From an uncultured Christensenellaceae bacterium (lineage in GTDB: Bacteria; Bacillota; Clostridia; Christensenellales; Pumilibacteraceae), in assembly GCA_910587595.1 (NCBI GenBank), contig CAJULQ010000002.1, forward strand, positions 186,001-250,000: a stretch of DNA of 64,000 nucleotides. Reading direction: 5' to 3'. The notes beneath the pieces were generated by a model. The model searched no databases. It saw only the letters and a program-made list of their open reading frames with translations, and was not told where the DNA came from. Of the stretch, positions 57,766 through 64,000 are shown in pieces. A program made the translations under genes and the position numbers. Position 1 is the stretch's first letter; every line of letters begins with the position of its first letter.

Positions 57766-59255
57766 AACGTTCGATCCTTATAGATGTGGAACCGCAAATG
57801 TCGAGCGTCGCCTTGCTCGAGGACGGACGACTGATCGAGTTTCACATCGAATACAAAGAGAGCAATCGCCTTACCGGCAATATTTACAAAGGCAGAGTGG
57901 ACAACGTTCTGCAAGGCTTGGCGTCTGCTTTCGTGCATATCGGATTGGGACGCAACGGCTTTTTGAACGTGGGAGAAACGCTCGACGATCGCGCCGACTT
58001 GCGCGACCTTGCGCCGTCCGCTTTGCAACAAAAGGCGGGCGATTACGTGATGGTGCAAGTCACCAAAGAAGAAGTGGGGCAAAAGGGCGCGCGGCTCACG
58101 TCGTCTATTTCCTTGCCGGGGCGCTACGTTGTGTATTTGCCGCATATCGATTTTGTGGGCATATCCAATAAGATAACCGATCCCGCCCGCCGCGACATGC
58201 TCTTAAAGCTGTTAAAAAAGCACAAACCGGCCGGCGGGGGGTTGATAGCTCGCACGGTGTGTATCGACGCCAAGAAAAGCGATATTTTGGCGGAGATCAA
58301 GCGCATGCAGGCTTTATTCGATAAGATCCAAAAAGCGTACGACGAGGCGGACGGCGTGTGCTTATTGCACAGCGAGGCCGATCTCGTGTATCGGTCGGTG
58401 CGCGACATGCTCGGCGGCGATATCGAAAATATCATCTGCAACGACGCGCCCACGGTGGCGCGGCTCAAATCTTTGTTGAAAGAGTTGGAATCGGATTTTC
58501 ACCACAAGGTGCAGTATTACGAAAGCGAGTACGATATTTGGGACGTGTTCGGCGTAAGCGACGAAATAGACAAACTGTTGGAGCGCAAAGTGAGTTTGCC
58601 GAGCGGCGGCAGTTTGGTGATAGACCGCACCGAGGCTTTGACGGCCATAGATGTGAACACGGGTAGTTTTTCTGCCGGCAGCGACCGTGAAGAAACGGTG
58701 TATTTTACCAATAAAGAGGCGGCCAAAGAGATCGCGCGACAGCTGCGTTTGCGCAACATCGGCGGCATCATCGTGGTGGATTTTATCGACATGGTGAACG
58801 AGGCGCACAAAGCGGCGGTGGTGGAAGTTTTGCGCAACGAAGTGGTGCGTGACCGTATCAAAACGCGCGTGCAAGACATGACGCAATTGGGTTTGGTGGA
58901 AATGACCCGCAAAAAGGTGGGCAAAGAACTGAGCACCAAGCTGTTGGAGCCGTGCTCGCACTGTAAGGGCGTGAGTTCGGTGCCCAACGGCGATTATGTT
59001 TCGCGCAAGTTAAAGGCCGCGGTAAAGCGTTTGTTTGCCGAGAACGATTTTCAAAACGCTGTTGTGACCGTGCACGCCAATGTGATCGATCGCATTTTTT
59101 CGGGGCGTTACTTTGCCTCTATGTGCCAAAACGAGTGGAAGAACAAGCGCATTTATTTGGTGCCCGATGCGCATATAAAACCGTCGGCTTTCGTGCTGAC
59201 GGGCAACAACGAGATCTCGCTCAGTTTGCCGCCCACGGCGCGGCTGTTGTATTAA
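57762..59255 (+). CDS. rng: Ribonuclease E/G family protein
   Basis: An endoribonuclease of the RNase E/G family, 497 residues, which matures rRNA and degrades mRNA. Features in order: S1 RNA-binding domain (about 35-125, GNIYKGRVDNVLQGLASAFVHIG), the catalytic region with TALTAIDVNTGSFSAG and the Mg-binding IVVDFIDMVNEA, and the zinc-link LEPCSHCKG with its two cysteines. There is no long C-terminal scaffold, so it is RNase G-like. GTG start with GGGAGCGG upstream, overlapping the previous stop. Pairing with TIGR03960/TIGR03936 genes is the usual clostridial order; rplU and rpmA, which normally follow, do not. Confidence 0.92.
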   Translation: MKRSILIDVEPQMSSVALLEDGRLIEFHIEYKESNRLTGNIYKGRVDNVLQGLASAFVHIGLGRNGFLNVGETLDDRADLRDLAPSALQQKAGDYVMVQVTKEEVGQKGARLTSSISLPGRYVVYLPHIDFVGISNKITDPARRDMLLKLLKKHKPAGGGLIARTVCIDAKKSDILAEIKRMQALFDKIQKAYDEADGVCLLHSEADLVYRSVRDMLGGDIENIICNDAPTVARLKSLLKELESDFHHKVQYYESEYDIWDVFGVSDEIDKLLERKVSLPSGGSLVIDRTEALTAIDVNTGSFSAGSDREETVYFTNKEAAKEIARQLRLRNIGGIIVVDFIDMVNEAHKAAVVEVLRNEVVRDRIKTRVQDMTQLGLVEMTRKKVGKELSTKLLEPCSHCKGVSSVPNGDYVSRKLKAAVKRLFAENDFQNAVVTVHANVIDRIFSGRYFASMCQNEWKNKRIYLVPDAHIKPSAFVLTGNNEISLSLPPTARLLY

Positions 59256-59267
59256 AGGGAGGAGCGC

Positions 59268-61484
59268 ATGCGTTATATCAATAAAGAATACGGTTTTTCG
59301 TTCCGTCCTCCTTTTAACGACAAGTTTTACGAAGAAAAGCAAGACGGGCCGCCCATTACGGAAGAAAACTACCCCGGCCGATACGTGCAAGGCGTGGGGT
59401 ATGATTACGCCGCCATCAACGGCGCTATGTTGGTGGGCAAATACGGTTCCATGTGGGGCATTAAAGTTTGTTGTTTCGACGGCAAGAAATGGTTGGATAA
59501 CGACGATTTTGTGGGCAGTTTAAGCGCGGGTTGCGCCAATACCGTAGACGGAAGCTTTGCGCATTTTGCCAGCGGCGCGCTGTCCGCCAAGTGGGTAAAA
59601 CACAACGAGCAAAGCATCATCTTGCAAGTGTCGGCGCGTAAAAAAATGCGTGTGCGCGTGATTTTTTATCCTTATTATGCGGCTTTCAGCGAATTGAGCA
59701 TAGAGGATGCGCACGTGCAAGGCAGATGTCCGTATATGGCGGTGGTGCCGGGCACCATCACGTTGGGCGATAATAACGCCGTTTTCACCGACCGTTATTT
59801 GGCCGTGTCCGATACCGACCGCGAATATTTTACGGCGCAAAGTTTCAATAAGCCGAGCGACAGCGCGAACGGCGCCTTTAACGAGGCGATCATGGAGTTC
59901 GTGATCAACAAAAATCAACCCAGCGTGTACATTTACGCAACGGTGGGCGACGAAAAGATTTTTTCCACCGACATGCCGCGCATGGATAAGATCATCAAGC
60001 AGATCGAAACGGCCGAATTGCGATACGGCGTGAATAAAACCATGGGCACGGGCATATTGGGCGCGCCTACCGAGCGAATGTTCAATTCCGTGTTGTGGTC
60101 GCGTATATACTATCCCTATTTGCTTACCGAGATCTATTCGCCGCAACGATCGCTCCTTAATGGGCATTTCGATATTCACGGCACAGAAGAAAACTGTTGC
60201 GCGATCTTGGGGTGTTTGACGGGCATAGACAAAGCCACCAACCAATTGCACTACACCATAGAGGACAAAGTGATGGCGGTGCTTGCCGTGTGGCACGTGT
60301 TTGCGCACGCCACCGACAAATCGGAAATGCGCAAGCTGTATAAAAAGCTTACCAAACTGTATCCGCCCGACTCCAAGCCCATCGTGTGCGGTTCGGACAA
60401 AAAAGAGATCGCTTATAAGTGGCACGATTCGCCGCTGAAAGAAAAGTACAACTCCATGCAAATGTACAGCTTGGATCTGACCGTTTTGAAATTGTTGGCG
60501 TTCGATATTTTGGAACGGATCGGTTGCATGTTCTCGTTTGCCGACGAGGTAAAATACCAAAAGGCGCGGCGCGACCTCGTGCAAGTGATCAACGACTTGT
60601 TTTGGAACGAGGAAGAGGGGCTGTATATGGAGCGCTACGTAACGGGGCAGTGGGCAAACAGTTACGGCGCCAACAGCTTTTATCCGCTGATCGCGGGCGC
60701 GGTGGACACGCCGCAGAAATTGGGCGCTTTGATCAATAATCTGACCGATAACACGCGTTTTTGGGGCAATTACATTATCCCCACGCTTTCCATCAACAAT
60801 CGAGAGTACGGGCAAAAGGGCAAACCTACCAACAACGGCCACCGCAACCCGCCGTATTTGCAATACCGCGGCAGTATCGTGCCGTATGTCAATTATATCG
60901 TGTATCACGGTTTAAGCCGCTACGGCTTGGATGAGATCGCGGGCATGGTGGCGTATAAGTCGACGCGTTTGTGGCAAAACAACGAGAGCGACAACGTGGA
61001 AAACTACTCGTTGTATCTGCCCAACGGCAAGCGGTATAAATCCAAAGAATATTTGTCGGCGCACGGCAATATGTTGGCCATGATCGGATTGCAAGAGCTT
61101 ATAGATCTCGAATATTTCCGTCCCGATCTGCAAACCGACGCTTTGCGGTTCGGCACGTTTGTGGAAGGCAACCATTCGTTGACCAATCTGAAAATGTTGG
61201 GGCGGTCGTACAGCATAGAAGTGGGCGATCTTTCCACCACGCTCATGACCGACGATATCAACGTGTTTCGGGGCGAGGGCGGGAAGTTCGTTGTGCGCAA
61301 TTTCTTAACGTCGGACGGCGGTTGCGAGTTTATGATCAACGCGCACGCCAATATCACGGTGCACCTCAATATGCCGTGCGCGGATAAAAAGAACACCGTA
61401 AAATACTTTTTTATCGTGCCGGTGGGGCGATCGAAGGTGGTAGCCGCCGACGGCATGGTAAACATTCAACCCGTGACCGAATAA
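59268..61484 (+). CDS. GH63/trehalase-like (alpha/alpha)6-barrel protein
   Basis: A 738-residue cytoplasmic protein (no signal peptide). The N-terminal half is beta-rich (about 30-250). The C-terminal half is a helical barrel with NDLFWNEEEGLYMERY, SFYPLIAGAVDTPQKL, QYRGSIVPYVNYIVYHGLSRYGLDE-type and NVENYSLYLPNGK stretches. These match the pattern of GH63, trehalase-like and mannosylglycerate-hydrolase-like glycosidases (the YWRG...N.LxxxGLxRYG and ENYxP motifs), with the usual W replaced by Q in YLQYRG. Substrate unknown; an intracellular oligosaccharide is likely. GGGAGGAG precedes the ATG, 12 bases after rng. Confidence 0.75.
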   Translation: MRYINKEYGFSFRPPFNDKFYEEKQDGPPITEENYPGRYVQGVGYDYAAINGAMLVGKYGSMWGIKVCCFDGKKWLDNDDFVGSLSAGCANTVDGSFAHFASGALSAKWVKHNEQSIILQVSARKKMRVRVIFYPYYAAFSELSIEDAHVQGRCPYMAVVPGTITLGDNNAVFTDRYLAVSDTDREYFTAQSFNKPSDSANGAFNEAIMEFVINKNQPSVYIYATVGDEKIFSTDMPRMDKIIKQIETAELRYGVNKTMGTGILGAPTERMFNSVLWSRIYYPYLLTEIYSPQRSLLNGHFDIHGTEENCCAILGCLTGIDKATNQLHYTIEDKVMAVLAVWHVFAHATDKSEMRKLYKKLTKLYPPDSKPIVCGSDKKEIAYKWHDSPLKEKYNSMQMYSLDLTVLKLLAFDILERIGCMFSFADEVKYQKARRDLVQVINDLFWNEEEGLYMERYVTGQWANSYGANSFYPLIAGAVDTPQKLGALINNLTDNTRFWGNYIIPTLSINNREYGQKGKPTNNGHRNPPYLQYRGSIVPYVNYIVYHGLSRYGLDEIAGMVAYKSTRLWQNNESDNVENYSLYLPNGKRYKSKEYLSAHGNMLAMIGLQELIDLEYFRPDLQTDALRFGTFVEGNHSLTNLKMLGRSYSIEVGDLSTTLMTDDINVFRGEGGKFVVRNFLTSDGGCEFMINAHANITVHLNMPCADKKNTVKYFFIVPVGRSKVVAADGMVNIQPVTE

Positions 61485-61494
61485 TATGCAAAAC

Positions 61495-61527
61495 AAAAGG
61501 CTTTCGTACACCTACAAAAGCCTTTTT
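61495..61527 (+). terminator. Intrinsic terminator 1 after the glycosidase-like gene
   Basis: Stem AAAAGGCTTT / AAAGCCTTTT (61495-61504, 61517-61526) with further T residues. Confidence 0.8.
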
Positions 61528-61537
61528 CTATTTATAC

Positions 61538-61583
61538 AAGGCGCCGATATTCCCGAAAAGTTTTTGTGATCGGCGCCTTTTTG
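61538..61583 (+). terminator. Intrinsic terminator 2 after the glycosidase-like gene
   Basis: An 11-bp stem AAGGCGCCGAT / ATCGGCGCCTT followed by TTTTTG. It is a second, tandem terminator directly after the first. Between it and the groEL end (61584-61760) I see only a 9-base tandem repeat (ATTACGTGA, near 61610-61632) and a 7-bp inverted repeat ATGTAAA / TTTACAT (61722-61738), with no gene. Confidence 0.75.
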
Positions 61584-61754
61584 TGCGTAAACAGAAAAAG
61601 GTTCCGATAATTTACGTGAATTACGTGAAAAAGTTTTGAGAAGTTCTTTGCCTTGTACGGTTAGATTGCGCGCTTATCGGACGATCTATGCGCGGATATA
61701 TAAAAATTTGTTATAAAAGCAATGTAAACTTTTTACATGCAATTTGCGACGGTA

Positions 61755-61803
61755 GCCGAGAAAGAAAAAGAGCGTATCGCCGTTATGCGATACGCTCTTT
61801 TGA
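61755..61803. terminator. Terminator of groEL (bidirectional)
   Basis: A perfect 14-bp stem AAAGAGCGTATCGC / GCGATACGCTCTTT (61767-61780, 61787-61800), loop CGTTAT. On the minus strand CTTTTTCTTTC follows. Confidence 0.85.
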
Positions 61804-61820
61804 TTGGTTACCGTTATTTC

Positions 61821-63750
<1,930 letters not shown>

Positions 63751-63793
63751 GTTCTTATCCTCCTAAATCAAATTATGAACAATGTCATTGAAT

Positions 63794-63822
63794 ATAATAG
63801 CGTAAAAGCCAAAAAATAGCAA
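63794..63822 (-). promoter_or_regulatory. groESL proximal promoter (P2)
   Basis: On the minus strand: TTGCTA (63822-63817), 17-bp spacer, TATTAT (63799-63794), 43 bases before the groES ATG. It lies downstream of the CtsR operator and could give constitutive expression. Confidence 0.5.
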
Positions 63823-63863
63823 GTATTTCTGCGTGTTTTTAGTGTCAATTTTGCAAGAAGATT

Positions 63864-63880
63864 TTTGACTATCTTTGACC
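63864..63880 (-). promoter_or_regulatory. CtsR operator of groESL
   Basis: On the minus strand GGTCAAA-GAT-AGTCAAA, a perfect match to the CtsR heptad direct repeat (A/GGTCAAA, three bases N-A-N, A/GGTCAAA). It starts 14 bases after the -10 box of P1, so bound repressor would block initiation or clearance. No CIRCE element (TTAGCACTC repeat) is present between here and groES. Confidence 0.8.
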
Positions 63881-63894
63881 TTAACTTTGAACAT

Positions 63895-63923
63895 ATTATA
63901 CCGCCGCTGTTTTTATTTGTCAA
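63895..63923 (-). promoter_or_regulatory. groESL distal promoter (P1)
   Basis: On the minus strand: TTGACA (63923-63918), 17-bp spacer, TATAAT (63900-63895), a full consensus sigma-A promoter. Just upstream of its -35 box lies a 10-bp perfect tandem repeat (plus strand ACCGAAATTT twice, 63931-63950), possibly an UP element or a second regulator site. Confidence 0.8.
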
Positions 63924-63969
63924 GGATTTTACCGAAATTTACCGAAATTTTCAAACAAAGGCAAAAGGC

Positions 63970-63998
63970 TTGCCATAAAGAGCGAAATACTTTATAAT
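63970..63998 (+). promoter_or_regulatory. Rightward promoter leaving the window
   Basis: TTGCCA (63970-63975), 17-bp spacer, TATAAT (63993-63998). It should drive a gene to the right of the window, divergent from groESL. Confidence 0.55.
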
Positions 63999-64000
63999 AT

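Noticed and set aside
59520..60908. A 462-codon minus-strand frame within the glycosidase-like gene
   Set aside because: Antisense shadow with His/Arg/Gln bias and no motif; the plus-strand gene is clearly coding.
61722..61738. Inverted repeat ATGTAAA / TTTACAT as an operator
   Set aside because: It lies between convergent genes with no promoter near it, and its short A/T-rich arms are likely by chance.
63751..64000. CIRCE (HrcA) element before groES
   Set aside because: No TTAGCACTC/GAGTGCTAA inverted repeat is present; the direct repeat there fits CtsR.

Overview
The window is chromosomal DNA from an anaerobic, endospore-forming Firmicute of class Clostridia. The evidence is the sporulation genes (spoIVA, a spoIVFB-type protease, a pdaB-type deacetylase), a complete rnfCDGEAB operon, minD and minE together, EFR1-type and SPL-type iron-sulfur proteins, and strong AGGAGG ribosome sites next to TTGACA/TATAAT promoters. 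I cannot fix the family; a gut Christensenellales-like lineage is a guess. I see no prophage, insertion sequence or CRISPR array. The window is a run of housekeeping operons with a few accessory surface genes.

Layout. 1-5848: an envelope locus with the 3' part of a large beta-helix-like surface protein, a TasA/camelysin-like secreted protein, a membrane-anchored relative of it, the SipW-type signal peptidase that would process such proteins, and a membrane protein with an internally duplicated domain. 5960-12526: a coiled-coil protein with a basic tail, then tsaE-yhbY-tsaB-rimI, a hydrolase, a membrane-anchored murF and an SDR. 12606-16184 (minus): a 1192-residue modular surface protein. 16423-22860: a split TSUP transporter and the Rnf complex. 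22910-30932: MATE exporter, deacetylase, tandem-OB SSB-like protein, a membrane beta-propeller (minus), Ppx/GppA and Maf. 30933-36002: MreB-like protein, glmM, minDE and a reduced spoIVF pair. 36195-39722: pgi, a sugar isomerase-like gene and pgk. 39874-41752: tRNA-Glu and an Lsa-type ABC-F gene behind a leader that looks like an attenuator. 41811-49219: an HPr-like protein, an unknown gene, a DUF512 radical SAM protein, der, plsY, spoIVA, rdgB and a phosphodiesterase. 49331-52679: tRNA-Leu, an SDR/EFR1 pair and six more tRNAs. 52846-61484: radical SAM proteins, a DUF4132-like protein, RNase E/G and an (alpha/alpha)6 glycosidase-like protein. 61821-64000 (minus): groESL and its control region.

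The regulatory DNA holds the most interesting signals. groESL carries a perfect CtsR heptad operator just downstream of a consensus promoter, and no CIRCE element is visible. The ABC-F gene has its own promoter, an eight-codon leader ORF and a strong intrinsic terminator ending 14 bases before its start codon, the layout of ribosome-mediated attenuation. Several genes (tsaE, rdgB, the DUF512 gene, the beta-propeller gene) have a -10 box only 6-9 bases before the ATG and no Shine-Dalgarno sequence, so they are probably leaderless. At tsaE and rdgB the -35 box lies inside the terminator of the preceding gene.

Among proteins, the notable departures from family norms are an RnfG with two FMN-binding domains, an MreB with altered phosphate-binding motifs, an HPr-like protein that lacks the phosphorylatable histidine, a mini-SpoIVFA candidate, no minC beside minD, and a coiled-coil protein with three regularly spaced copies of a short helix motif. 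Positions and motifs were read by eye from the sequence. Family names come from recognition of motifs, not from any search.
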